Part shown: in pieces, positions 10,177 to 17,414 of the stretch
Numbering within the stretch: position 1 is the first letter of the stretch
How the letters are laid out: each line of letters opens with the position of its first letter
NCBI GenBank assembly: GCA_900319925.1
Contig: ONQE01000014.1
Span: forward strand, 1-42,863
Origin: an uncultured Bacteroidales bacterium
GTDB taxonomy: Bacteria > Bacteroidota > Bacteroidia > Bacteroidales > WCHB1-69
Direction: 5' to 3'
DNA length: 42,863 nt
Notes under the pieces: model-generated
What the model was told of the DNA's origin: nothing
What the model saw: the letters and a program-made list of their open reading frames with translations, nothing else
The model's database searches: none
Position numbers and translations under genes: made by a program

Positions 10177-10263
10177 GGAGAGGTGGGTGAGTGGCTGAAA
10201 CCACCAGTTTGCTAAACTGACGTAGGGGAAACTCTACCGCGAGTTCGAATCTCGCTCTCTCCG
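10177..10263 (+). tRNA. tRNA-Ser (anticodon GCU)
   Basis: This 87-base cloverleaf has a long class II variable arm. The acceptor stem pairs GGAGAGG with TCTCTCC (last pair G-U), with discriminator base G at 10263. The D arm contains GGTGAGTGGCTGAAACC. The anticodon loop is TTGCTAA with GCT at 10211-10213, which reads AGC/AGU serine codons. The variable arm is GTAGGGGAAACTCTACC and the T arm is GAGTTCGAATCTC. The 3' CCA is not encoded. It has its own promoter box and terminator. Confidence 0.96.
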
Positions 10264-10267
10264 CTCC

Positions 10268-10301
10268 CAAAAGAGACGTTGCACGCAACGTCTCTTTCTG
10301 T
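10268..10301. terminator. Terminator after tRNA-Ser
   Basis: AAAGAGACGTTGC and GCAACGTCTCTTT form a 13-bp perfect stem around AC, followed by CTGTTTT. It lies between the tRNA and the convergent gene ending at 10327, and the A-rich left side may let it work in both directions. Confidence 0.85.
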
Positions 10302-10326
10302 TTTAAATCCTGACAGGTACGCAATC

Positions 10327-11217
10327 CTATTCCGCCACCCGCCACACGATGAAATTCACGTTAGGGGCATTTTTCCATAGACGAATGTCCCCCCACGACT
10401 GGAAACCGATCTCCTCATTGCGAAGGAAACCGTAAGCGTCGCCGCCGGTGAGCGCGAGGGCACTCTCCACCCCGAGATCCTCCAACGCCTGCGCGAAGTC
10501 ATGGAACGACTCCTTGTCAAGACTGCTCACGGTCACGACACGACCGTCCAGCTCGCACAGCGCGTGCCGCAACGCTTTCCCCTTCGGCTTGTTCTCCACC
10601 ATCCGGCCGCTCTCCACCAACGGGTACTGCCGGAAGAAGTAACCCTCTTTGTTGATGGCCTCCTCGAACAGCGGGGTGCTCTCCGCCATTCCGAGCTGCA
10701 TGCTCCGGCCGATGATGGCGCAGAACCCCCTCTTGGCAACCCCGCGCGACAGCAACTCCCCCTTGCGAACGAACGCCCCCACAATCCCGTGGTTGTCGGC
10801 GCGGATGTCGGCGGCCTGGAGGACGAGGACGAGGTGCTCGTCGGTGCTGTCCGGGATACCGACAATGAGCTCGGGCAGCGCGTTCACGGGCGTGCGGAGA
10901 CGCAACGGAACGTCGTTGACGACGGTGTCTCGCTCCACAACGGTAGCTGGAGCGCTCTTTACAAGGGTGGGGGCCACGGCGTCAGTTTCAGCCGGCCCTG
11001 CCAGTTCCAAATCCTCTGTGTCATAACCGCCATGATGTGGCCTGCTGCCGCCTTTCGCCACAAAGTAGATTACAAGGGCAAGAAACAGCCATACCACGGC
11101 GCAGATCACCCAGAACCACCATCGCCGCCAGAAGGGCCTGCGCGGTGGCGTCGCCGGATGGTTCTCATTCCCGATGATCCGGATTTCATCGTCGTTTATA
11201 TCGTCAAAATGTTTCAT
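10327..11217 (-). CDS. Membrane-anchored protein with phosphodiester-glycosidase (NAGPA)-like domain
   Basis: The protein has 296 residues. A charged cytosolic N-terminus is followed by one membrane segment at about 34-54 (FWVICAVVWLFLALVIYFVA), a proline/acid-rich linker and an extracytoplasmic domain of about 200 residues. The C-terminal domain carries LCELDGRVVTVSSLDKESFHDFAQ followed by LEDLGVESALALTGGDAYGF. This resembles the phosphodiester glycosidase (NAGPA, DUF2233) family, where an xLDGG loop follows a long helix; here it reads LTGGD, so catalytic competence is uncertain. The ATG at 11217 overlaps the end of the upstream LytTR gene by 14 bases, so translation is probably coupled and the regulator and membrane protein likely work together. 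The domain match is from motif reading only. The alternative is an uncharacterised Bacteroidales membrane protein. Confidence 0.6.
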   Translation of the reverse strand: MKHFDDINDDEIRIIGNENHPATPPRRPFWRRWWFWVICAVVWLFLALVIYFVAKGGSRPHHGGYDTEDLELAGPAETDAVAPTLVKSAPATVVERDTVVNDVPLRLRTPVNALPELIVGIPDSTDEHLVLVLQAADIRADNHGIVGAFVRKGELLSRGVAKRGFCAIIGRSMQLGMAESTPLFEEAINKEGYFFRQYPLVESGRMVENKPKGKALRHALCELDGRVVTVSSLDKESFHDFAQALEDLGVESALALTGGDAYGFLRNEEIGFQSWGDIRLWKNAPNVNFIVWRVAE

Positions 11218-11575
11218 TGTTCCGTTCTTTTTCGAAATACTCCTTCAGCTTTTTCAAAGCCTCTTTGGAGGCATCCAGATCGAATCTGAAAGTGCGGCAG
11301 TCCGACAGGATGAGCTGTTTCTTTGCTGGATTGATGTAGTGTATGAGTCTCAGGTTGACAATCAGGCTCTTGCCGATACGCGCAAACTCGTCGGGTCTTT
11401 GGAACTGCTGGTGAATCATCTCTTCGAGGATGCCTAACTGCACGGTGACGGTGCGCTTCCCCCCGTCGCAGGTGTGGATGTCCGAATAGTTGCCCTCGCT
11501 CTCGATATAGGCCAAGCCCTCCGCCGGGATGCGGATCAACTCGTTGGCGTTGGATATGGTCAGAAAGTCGGACAT
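11204..11575 (-). CDS. Stand-alone LytTR-domain DNA-binding protein
   Basis: The protein has 123 residues from ATG 11575 (MSDFLTISN). Nearly the whole length is one LytTR DNA-binding domain: LIRIPAEGLAYIESEGNYSDIHT, then the family signature FARIGKSLIVNLRLIHYINP, then a helix KEALKKLKEYFEKE. No receiver domain is present, so this is not a classical response regulator. LytTR proteins bind DNA through a beta fold and control extracellular or cell-surface functions. A longer reading from TTG 11596 is rejected because that codon lies inside the promoter box TATTTTTG (11595-11602). The gene overlaps by 14 bases with the membrane protein gene downstream. That arrangement, a lone LytTR plus a membrane partner, recalls membrane-inhibited LytTR systems, but this is inference. 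Confidence 0.88.
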   Translation of the reverse strand: MSDFLTISNANELIRIPAEGLAYIESEGNYSDIHTCDGGKRTVTVQLGILEEMIHQQFQRPDEFARIGKSLIVNLRLIHYINPAKKQLILSDCRTFRFDLDASKEALKKLKEYFEKERNNETF

Positions 11576-11589
11576 CGTTCCAATTTTTC

Positions 11590-11606
11590 GGCGCAAAAAT
11601 ACATTT
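11590..11606 (-). promoter_or_regulatory. Promoter of the LytTR operon
   Basis: On the minus strand AATGTATTTTTGCGCC contains the TATTTTTG box at 11602-11595. Transcription would start near 11587, about 12 bases before the chosen ATG at 11575. Confidence 0.65.
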
Positions 11607-11609
11607 TTT

Positions 11610-11696
11610 AACCATAACCCTTAACCCTTAAACCATAACCCTTAACCCTTAACTCTTAACTCTTAACTCTTAACTTTTAACTCTTAACTCTTAACT
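11610..11696. repeat. Heptamer tandem repeat (AACCCTT then AACTCTT units)
   Basis: About 87 bases made almost wholly of seven-base units. AACCCTT units, broken twice by ACCATA, grade into AACTCTT units, with one AACTTTT variant. The array fills the whole space between the stop of the 822-residue protein gene and the promoter of the LytTR gene, both minus strand. Shorter relatives are at 8611-8644 and about 23197-23220. The gradient from one unit type to another suggests growth by slippage. Confidence 0.8.
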
Positions 11697-11697
11697 G

Positions 11698-14166
11698 TCA
11701 ATAGTGCCACACGCTTTCCCGCCACTCCTCCGAGCAAAGCGGGCTGTAGTCGTAATCGCTGGCGCGGTCGCAGAGCAGCTCGCGCACCTCGGGGATGAAC
11801 TCTTTCTCGGTGGAAGTGTACGTGTACGATCCCCACGTGACGGTCTTTTTAACCTCATGCTCCAGCGCCTTCCGCTCCCGGCTGTGCAGCACCTTGCATT
11901 TGGTGGTGAAGACGTAGTCCCCGTTATACTGCAGGGCCTTGTCTAACCAAGCGTCCACCCGCCGGTGCACATCCGCCTCGATGGACTGGTCGTCATCCGA
12001 TTCTTCCCCGAAGTTATGGTAGCTGTAGTTCCATCCGTTCTCGTAGTAGCACAGGGCCCAGGCGTTGCCGATGGTGCTGCGGAAAAGTCCCACGGCATAG
12101 GCGTAGGCGGCCTTGGCCCGCATTTCCGCCGAAGAGTCTGTCTCGGCCATTTTCCGCAACCGCAGCATCAGCTGGCAGAAGGTGGCCTTGGACGGTTTCT
12201 TGTCGTACTCTGCCGCCGGGTTGAACGGCAGCCCGAAGGTCGCCTTGTTCAGCTTCCGTGTGATCCAGCCCTCGGCGAACGGATTGCGGTGCTCCGTCCC
12301 GATATAGTCGGCGATGTTCTGCTTCTTCGGGAAGTCGGGGGACATCTTTCGCAGATAGACCAGCGCGGAGTCGTAGTGCTCTAACCGCATGTATTTGGTC
12401 GCAATAAGCTCGTTGTAGAAGCTGGGGTCGCGGTAGCTGTGCCGCAGGACGAACTTTTCCGCCGCCGTCCGGCCACCCGACCGCATGAACCGCAAGTATT
12501 GCCGTACATTGGCGATGCTGGTGGTGTCCATATAGCTGAAGAACATAGTGCCGTAGTCGAAACTCTTCCGCCAGGAGATGGAGTCGGCCACTTGGACGTT
12601 TCTCGTTGCGAGAAGAGTACCGTAGTCGTGCTCGTGCAGGTAATCGAAGTCGCTTTCGGTAAGCACCACCTCCCGGTAGAACGGCGGGTGGAAATAGACG
12701 GTGTATCCATCTTGGTTGAGGCCCTCGCGAAGCAGTCCCCTCCGGGCGAACTCCCGCTCTTTCTTGTCGTCGTTGTTCATCATAACCTCCTCGTAGAGAT
12801 TCAGGTAGGCCATGCTTTTGAACGCCATCCCGCGCCGCTCGAAATGCGGGATGACACCTAACAGGATGGTGCGGCGCAATATCTTGATATGGTGGAGGGC
12901 GGTGAAATTGGTGTCCTCTGGTATGGCGGCGCCAATGTCATACTCCCACCAACAGGGCACACCCTCCTTCTCGATGGTGCGCACCAGCCATTGCAGGTCG
13001 GGGAGGAGGAGGGTCTCGTATTTGGCGTCGATGTCGTTGCGGGTGCTGTTGAACACGAGCCGCATCATGCGGATGTTGTCCTTCACGGCGTCGCTTCCCC
13101 GCAACCTGTTCGCCTCAGTGATGAGTCGCAGGGCGCTGTCCGTCTCCCCGTTGATGTAGGCGAGGGCGGCCTTGGCAGAGACCCACAGGGCAGGGTTGCG
13201 GTTTTTCCCGTCACGCACAATCTCGTCGGCCAGCGCGTTGAAGGCCTCCGACTTCCGTGTGTCGGGAATTCGGTAGCCGGCCGGATCCGAGAAGTCAAAG
13301 TCGGGAGAGTACCGTTTTCGGCGGCTTTGGTCGAAGTAGTTGTTGACGAACTCCTGCACCATAAACTCAAATGCCTTGCTGTCAGGCTCCTTCTCGTAGA
13401 TCTTCCGCAGCACCTCCACGTCGTAGTGCAGCCTCGGGTCGTAGAATCCGATGCTGGCATAGACGATGGCGGCCTCCGCGTCGCGGTCCACCCGTCGCAG
13501 CGCACCGGCGTAGTAGTTCAGGCACTGCTTCCGCAACCCGCTCTCCGGCACCCGCTCTCCGTAACGTTCCCAAAGGATGATACATCCCTGATAATCGTTC
13601 ACATAGAAACACTTCCGCATCACCTGCAGCAGGAAACGGTTGCGCAGGTCCGGATTCGTGCAGCTGCGGATGGCGCTTTCGTTCATCGCCTTCACCTGCG
13701 AGATGCTCAAATCGTACGGGGGCAGATCGTCTTCGTCGAACCAATACCGCTCGCCGGTCTTCTCGCTGTAATACCAGACCGACTGCTCCCACACCGCCTG
13801 GTGGATGTAGGCTGTGTCGGTGGTTTTCAGCAAGGTCCAGTAGCGGACGGCTTCGGTGTCGTGGTGGTCGTACAGGTAGCGGAAAAACTTGTTATTGGTT
13901 TGATCGTTAAGTAGATATACGTCATATAACGCCTTCTCCACCTCTTTTCGCGACACCGTCTTTTTCACGCGGTTGTGCCAGAAGGTGATGTTCTCCTCCC
14001 GGAACGCCAAGTTGAGCTTTTGCTGCCACTCCATGGCGGGGCAGTTGTGTCCGGTGTAGAAAAACCAGTGCCATTGCGGTTCGATAGGAGAGGGCTCGCC
14101 GCAGGCAGCGGCGGTCAGACTGCCGACAAGCAGGATGCCGCTAATCAAAAAAAGCCTTGAGTTCAT
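11698..14166 (-). CDS. Large exported protein of unknown function, repeat-solenoid-like
   Basis: The protein has 822 residues from ATG 14166 (MNSRLFLISGILLVGSLTAAACG). It has a signal peptide with a cysteine placed as in a possible lipoprotein, although AAAC is not a standard lipobox. The body is rich in Trp, Tyr and charged residues, with many helical stretches of the kind seen in TPR-like solenoids, for example AAIVYASIGFYDPRLHYDVEVL and segments near ALWVSAKAALAYINGETDSALR. I recognise no catalytic motif and do not know a named family. The start lies 26 bases inside the end of the preceding lipoprotein gene, so the two are translated as one unit. A heptamer repeat follows the stop. A periplasmic or outer-membrane location and a joint role with the upstream lipoprotein are inferences. 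Confidence 0.82.
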   Translation of the reverse strand: MNSRLFLISGILLVGSLTAAACGEPSPIEPQWHWFFYTGHNCPAMEWQQKLNLAFREENITFWHNRVKKTVSRKEVEKALYDVYLLNDQTNNKFFRYLYDHHDTEAVRYWTLLKTTDTAYIHQAVWEQSVWYYSEKTGERYWFDEDDLPPYDLSISQVKAMNESAIRSCTNPDLRNRFLLQVMRKCFYVNDYQGCIILWERYGERVPESGLRKQCLNYYAGALRRVDRDAEAAIVYASIGFYDPRLHYDVEVLRKIYEKEPDSKAFEFMVQEFVNNYFDQSRRKRYSPDFDFSDPAGYRIPDTRKSEAFNALADEIVRDGKNRNPALWVSAKAALAYINGETDSALRLITEANRLRGSDAVKDNIRMMRLVFNSTRNDIDAKYETLLLPDLQWLVRTIEKEGVPCWWEYDIGAAIPEDTNFTALHHIKILRRTILLGVIPHFERRGMAFKSMAYLNLYEEVMMNNDDKKEREFARRGLLREGLNQDGYTVYFHPPFYREVVLTESDFDYLHEHDYGTLLATRNVQVADSISWRKSFDYGTMFFSYMDTTSIANVRQYLRFMRSGGRTAAEKFVLRHSYRDPSFYNELIATKYMRLEHYDSALVYLRKMSPDFPKKQNIADYIGTEHRNPFAEGWITRKLNKATFGLPFNPAAEYDKKPSKATFCQLMLRLRKMAETDSSAEMRAKAAYAYAVGLFRSTIGNAWALCYYENGWNYSYHNFGEESDDDQSIEADVHRRVDAWLDKALQYNGDYVFTTKCKVLHSRERKALEHEVKKTVTWGSYTYTSTEKEFIPEVRELLCDRASDYDYSPLCSEEWRESVWHY

Positions 14167-15154
14167 CGTCGTTGTATTTTGAAAGTTGCACGGAATCCAG
14201 ATGATAGAGCACAATGGGCATCTTGCCGTAGTGTTGTTCCACCAGATCTTTCGCCTCCAGGATGGTCTTGGCGGACACCACCTCGTGGCGGATATACTTC
14301 AGCGCGTTGTCGGGAACCTCCCCGAGAATCTCGTACATCCCGTTGTCCAGCTTTTTCAGCATGGTGGAGTCGTAATTGTCGTAATCGTTTTGGAACCGGT
14401 TCAGTCGCAGAAACGACTTTTTGGCGTCGAACTCCACGGTCCAGCTGTACGCGGGCAGGGCGAGCTTCAGCGGAAGCTTGTAGTGCTTGAGGTATTTCAC
14501 GTAGGGTTGCACGTCCTTGGTGTCGAGGATGGCGTTCCGGGTGTTGAAGTCCTTGAAATCGCCGGTGTTGTAGCACATCAGCACCCCGTAGTCAACTGCC
14601 GGCGGGGCTTGCGCGAGCTGGTGCAGCCGGATGGTGGAGGAGACGGCGATGTCCTTCCCGAAGTATTTCTTCAGTGCCTCCCGCACCTCGACGAGGAACT
14701 GGAAGTAGGCCTCGCGGGTGCTCGTCGTCCAGTCGCAGTCGAACTGTACCTCCTTGATGTCGAGGTGGTTCTTGACGCACATCGCGTGGATGCGGTGCGC
14801 CAGGTGGTCGGTGAAGGACTCGTATTCCACGATGACCTCCGGGGTGATGAAGACCACCGGCACGACGTTGAAGCGGCTGAGCGACTCGTCATCGGGGAGC
14901 GTGATGGTGGCTACGGGCCGGCATTTGTCGTGGTCGTTCCATCCGTGGTTGGGCTCCACGTCGAAGAAACGGATGTACATCGTCTGGATGTCGTGGTCGG
15001 CGAGGAACCGCTTTTCGTAGTCGTTGGTGCTGTACCAGGTTTGCCAGTAATAGACGGAGTTTTCGCCGCTGTACAGCTTGTTGTTGGGGTTCTTGTGACG
15101 GCAGCCGCAGAGACACAGCAGCGCGGCGGCGCACATCAGGATGGTTTTTCTCAT
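14141..15154 (-). CDS. Lipoprotein with TIM-barrel, GH18/DUF3142-like domain
   Basis: The protein has 337 residues from ATG 15154. MRKTILMCAAALLCLCGC is a lipoprotein signal with Cys18 as the lipidation site. The body has the alternating strand/helix pattern of a TIM barrel. Segments include TMYIRFFDVEP, VVPVVFITPEVIVEY, then IKEVQFDCDWTTSTREAYFQF, then GVLMCYNTGDF and LKLALPAYSWTVEF. The QFDCDW strand with its acidic residues, followed by MCYN and PAYSW strands, resembles the GH18-like barrel of DUF3142-type proteins, where DxDxE-related residues sit on strand four. No clear catalytic DxxDxDxE is present, so activity is unproven. The gene has a promoter at 15174-15188 and overlaps the next gene by 26 bases, making a two-gene operon of envelope proteins. 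Confidence 0.7.
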   Translation of the reverse strand: MRKTILMCAAALLCLCGCRHKNPNNKLYSGENSVYYWQTWYSTNDYEKRFLADHDIQTMYIRFFDVEPNHGWNDHDKCRPVATITLPDDESLSRFNVVPVVFITPEVIVEYESFTDHLAHRIHAMCVKNHLDIKEVQFDCDWTTSTREAYFQFLVEVREALKKYFGKDIAVSSTIRLHQLAQAPPAVDYGVLMCYNTGDFKDFNTRNAILDTKDVQPYVKYLKHYKLPLKLALPAYSWTVEFDAKKSFLRLNRFQNDYDNYDSTMLKKLDNGMYEILGEVPDNALKYIRHEVVSAKTILEAKDLVEQHYGKMPIVLYHLDSVQLSKYNDDELKAFFD

Positions 15155-15173
15155 TGCCTTGGTTTTTGAAATA

Positions 15174-15190
15174 CGCGGCAAAAATAGCAT
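15174..15190 (-). promoter_or_regulatory. Promoter of the lipoprotein operon
   Basis: On the minus strand GCTATTTTTGCCGCG carries the TATTTTTG box. The predicted leader is about 15 bases. Confidence 0.6.
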
Positions 15191-15289
15191 TGCTGTCCGC
15201 TGGTAGCGCACCGTCGAGGCGCCCGTTGTATGAAATGGGTGAGATGTTGTATGAAATGGAAAACACAAACAGAAACCTCCCATGTCATC

Positions 15290-15311
15290 ATTTTTTTCTA
15301 TTTTTGCACTC
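15290..15311 (+). promoter_or_regulatory. Orphaned promoter upstream of a broken gene
   Basis: TCTATTTTTGCACTCG contains the TATTTTTG box. The only start codon behind it opens the truncated flavin-reductase remnant at 15332, so this promoter now drives a relic. Confidence 0.55.
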
Positions 15312-15331
15312 GTTTTTCGGTACTGATATCT

Positions 15332-15421
15332 ATGAGCAACTCCCTTTTCAATATCCAGTACGGCCTGTTCGTCATCACCACGTATGACGGCGGCCGCGAT
15401 CACCGGCAAAAAACGCCGTAA
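15332..15421 (+). pseudogene. N-terminal remnant of a flavin-reductase-like protein
   Basis: The 29-codon frame begins MSNSLFNIQYGLFVITTYDG and stops at TAA 15419-15421. The start closely resembles the N terminus of Bacteroidota flavin reductase / flavoredoxin-like FMN-binding proteins (LF.I.YGLFVLT...G.KDNGC). It departs from that pattern after GGRD, just where repeat-rich sequence begins. A matching promoter box lies 25 bases upstream. I read it as the surviving 5' end of a gene whose remaining length of about 150-200 codons was lost by deletion or rearrangement. A real 29-residue peptide is possible but less likely. Confidence 0.55.
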
Positions 15422-15424
15422 GGG

Positions 15425-15695
15425 TTGACCGTGCTTCGCGCTTGCCAAGGGTCAGCGTCGCCCTTGTCGGCTAGTAGGCACCTATATGAGAGCCAGCAGA
15501 GCCCAATGTTGTTCGGTAGATGTACAGTTGTCCTTCGGTTGTTGTTCGGTCATAAACCGAAGAACAACCGAACAACAACCGAAGAACAACCGAAGAACAA
15601 GTATGGCAATGTGGAGAGAAAGGCGAGGCTGCTGCGATGCTATTACTTGCCAATGACGATATATCAACGACAAACAGACAATAAAAGTAAAGACA
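15425..15695. other. Gene-free, repeat-rich stretch
   Basis: I see no protein-like frame here. The stretch holds a hairpin CAAGGG...CCCTTG near 15450-15470, next to GTGC-TTC-GCGC. This may be a decayed, reverse-oriented copy of the GAA-hairpin repeat seen at 1959 and 42470. It also holds the long inverted repeat at 15533-15584. A weak promoter-like CTATTACTTGCC lies near 15638-15650, ahead of the gene at 15696. Confidence 0.5.
15508..15601. repeat. Perfect 18-bp inverted repeat in an array of CCGAAGAACAA units
   Basis: The left arm CTTCGGTTGTTGTTCGGT (15533-15550) and right arm ACCGAACAACAACCGAAG (15567-15584) are exact reverse complements separated by 16 bases. Further GTTGTTCGGT (near 15508-15517) and CCGAAGAACAA units (to about 15601) extend the array on each side. 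It is not coding and has no flanking target duplication that I could identify. A transcript would fold into a strong hairpin. Confidence 0.8.
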
Positions 15696-16433
15696 ATGAA
15701 GAAGAATAAACAGCCACAAGGACTCAACTTCACCGGGAGTCTCCGCAGTGCAGGGATTACGTTCTACCAGAAGCAAGGCCAGACGATCATGCGTTCGTCC
15801 ACCTCATACCATCAGAAAAGTTGCACTCGCGCGCAGTTCGTGCAGCGTCAGCGCATGAGACACACGATGGCGTTGTGGATGACGTTGAAGTATTGCAAAA
15901 CCATGTTCACCGGATATGCGAACTCTTTCCGGGGGTTCTCCTCGCTGGCCAACCGGATGCCCGCCGTCTATGTGACCGACGAAGAGGCGAAGCGAAGCCT
16001 TGCGTTTCTGATGCCCGGCATCCCGGTGAGCGAGGGCACTCTGCCTCCCGTGCAGCAATCTCTCGGCGAAGTGAACGGGGTCGCCGCCTTGCTGACCGAC
16101 CTAAAACTCGGCAGCATCAAGCCCAGTGATGCGTTTTGGCTTTACACCGCCGAACAGAGGCTTGATACGATTCAAGTCTATTTCAAGATGAGGGAAGTGA
16201 AGGTGAGCGAAATGACCCAAACGGAGGAGGGGCTGGCTCTGGTAGGGGAGGAGTTTGGCGATGACAACAAAGGCTGGGCGCTGGTTCACGTAAAGAAGGA
16301 CCGCTGCTCGACGCAGTCCATCATCACCCGTTGCACCCTGTACCGGCAACACACCACCGAAGAGGCTCTTGAAGCGGCCATCCAGTCGTACGGCAAGCTG
16401 GTGAAAGCGCCGGACCCGTTCCACCCGATGTAA
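15696..16433 (+). CDS. Hypothetical protein, unknown family
   Basis: The protein has 245 residues, begins MKKNKQPQGLNFTGSLRSAG, and has no signal peptide or membrane segment. The first 70 residues are strongly basic (RSSTSYHQKSCTRAQFVQRQ). A mixed alpha/beta remainder includes KGWALVHVKKDRCSTQSIIT near the C terminus. The layout of a basic glycine-containing start with R..FV..Q repeats recalls the uncharacterised DUF6266-like proteins of Bacteroidota, but I cannot confirm this. Codon use looks normal for the region and no shorter start is compelling. It stands alone between a repeat-rich stretch and the glycine-lipid genes. I do not assign a function. Confidence 0.72.
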   Translation: MKKNKQPQGLNFTGSLRSAGITFYQKQGQTIMRSSTSYHQKSCTRAQFVQRQRMRHTMALWMTLKYCKTMFTGYANSFRGFSSLANRMPAVYVTDEEAKRSLAFLMPGIPVSEGTLPPVQQSLGEVNGVAALLTDLKLGSIKPSDAFWLYTAEQRLDTIQVYFKMREVKVSEMTQTEEGLALVGEEFGDDNKGWALVHVKKDRCSTQSIITRCTLYRQHTTEEALEAAIQSYGKLVKAPDPFHPM

Positions 16434-16473
16434 ACCGTGCACATCCTTTTTCACCTTTTCATCGTGCACTGAT

Positions 16474-16492
16474 TTTTTTTTATTTTTGCAGC
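16474..16492 (+). promoter_or_regulatory. Promoter of the acyltransferase operon
   Basis: TATTTTTG at 16481-16488 within TTTTATTTTTGCAGCTC fits the Bacteroidota minus-7 box. The leader to ATG 16543 is about 48 bases. Confidence 0.62.
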
Positions 16493-16542
16493 TCTATTTT
16501 TAACGAATAATCAAAATCGGGGGACCTCGATAAAATACTTGT

Positions 16543-17400
16543 ATGGCAAAGGACTATTCAGCATTTGGACCGGCATACCGGAACTTCAAGGTGAAGGAAG
16601 AGGTGTACGTCCCTGAACCGCCGGAGGAATTCTCAGGTGACGACCCGTTCGTGAAGATGGCTCCCATACGCGGGGAACTCAAGGACATCAAGTTCGACGA
16701 GACCTACCCCTATCTCGACAAATCCCTGACGTTCAGGATATGGCATTTCCTGATATACCTCGTCACGTGGCTGGTGGCCTTCCCGGCAAACTGGATCCGT
16801 TTCGGAATCAAGATAGAAGGCCGTGAGAAGATACGCCGGAACCGCGAACTCTTCGCCAACGGGATGATGACCGTCTGCAACCACGTCCACCGTTGGGATA
16901 TGATTTGCGTGTTGCAAGCGATGCGCTACCGCAGGGCCTGGATCCCCATGTATGCCCAGCCCTTCCGCGGCAAGGACGGCTTCCTGATGAAGGCCATCGG
17001 CGGCGTTGCCATCCCGGAAGAGCTCAGCGGACTCAGGGCCTTCGACAAGGCGATGGACGAACTGCATGCCAACAAACAGTGGATACACCTGTTCCCCGAA
17101 AGCTGCAGCTGGCGCTTCTACGCCCCGCTCAGACCCTTCAAGACCGGCGCCTTCAATATGGCCTACCGCCACGGCCTCCCGGTGGTCCCGCTGGTGATTT
17201 CGTTCAGGCCCCGCACCGGATGGCGCAAGCTCTTCGGCAAAGGCGAACCGCTCCTCACCATCCACGTGGGCGACCCGATCGTGCCCGACCTCACCGTTCC
17301 CCGGAAAGCCGAGGTGGCCCGGATACGCGACCTCGCACACCAGACGATGCTCGACATGGCCGGCATCGTCTCCAACCCCTGGCCATCTTCGATTGATTGA
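16543..17400 (+). CDS. glsA: PlsC-type O-acyltransferase, likely glycine-lipid synthase GlsA
   Basis: The protein has 285 residues. A membrane-embedding segment at about 63-83 precedes a PlsC acyltransferase domain with the HX4D motif (NHVHRWD, His114 to Asp119), a GKDGFLMKAIGGVAIP block and the FPES motif at 184-187. Family members transfer an acyl chain to a hydroxyl group at the inner membrane. The next gene, 14 bases downstream, is a GNAT-type acyltransferase of the OlsB/GlsB class. In Bacteroides thetaiotaomicron the adjacent glsB and glsA genes make glycine (and related serinolipid) acyl-amino-acid lipids: GlsB adds the amide-linked chain and GlsA the ester-linked chain. Gene content here matches that pair, so the GlsA role is inferred from domain plus neighbour. 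A general lysophospholipid acyltransferase is the alternative. Confidence 0.82.
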   Translation: MAKDYSAFGPAYRNFKVKEEVYVPEPPEEFSGDDPFVKMAPIRGELKDIKFDETYPYLDKSLTFRIWHFLIYLVTWLVAFPANWIRFGIKIEGREKIRRNRELFANGMMTVCNHVHRWDMICVLQAMRYRRAWIPMYAQPFRGKDGFLMKAIGGVAIPEELSGLRAFDKAMDELHANKQWIHLFPESCSWRFYAPLRPFKTGAFNMAYRHGLPVVPLVISFRPRTGWRKLFGKGEPLLTIHVGDPIVPDLTVPRKAEVARIRDLAHQTMLDMAGIVSNPWPSSID

Positions 17401-17414
17401 CAACCCCTATCATT

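Noticed and set aside
10177..10301. tRNA-Ser as an integration site (attB)
   Set aside because: The tRNA is followed directly by a normal terminator and a convergent resident gene; no integrase and no repeat of the tRNA 3' end was noticed.
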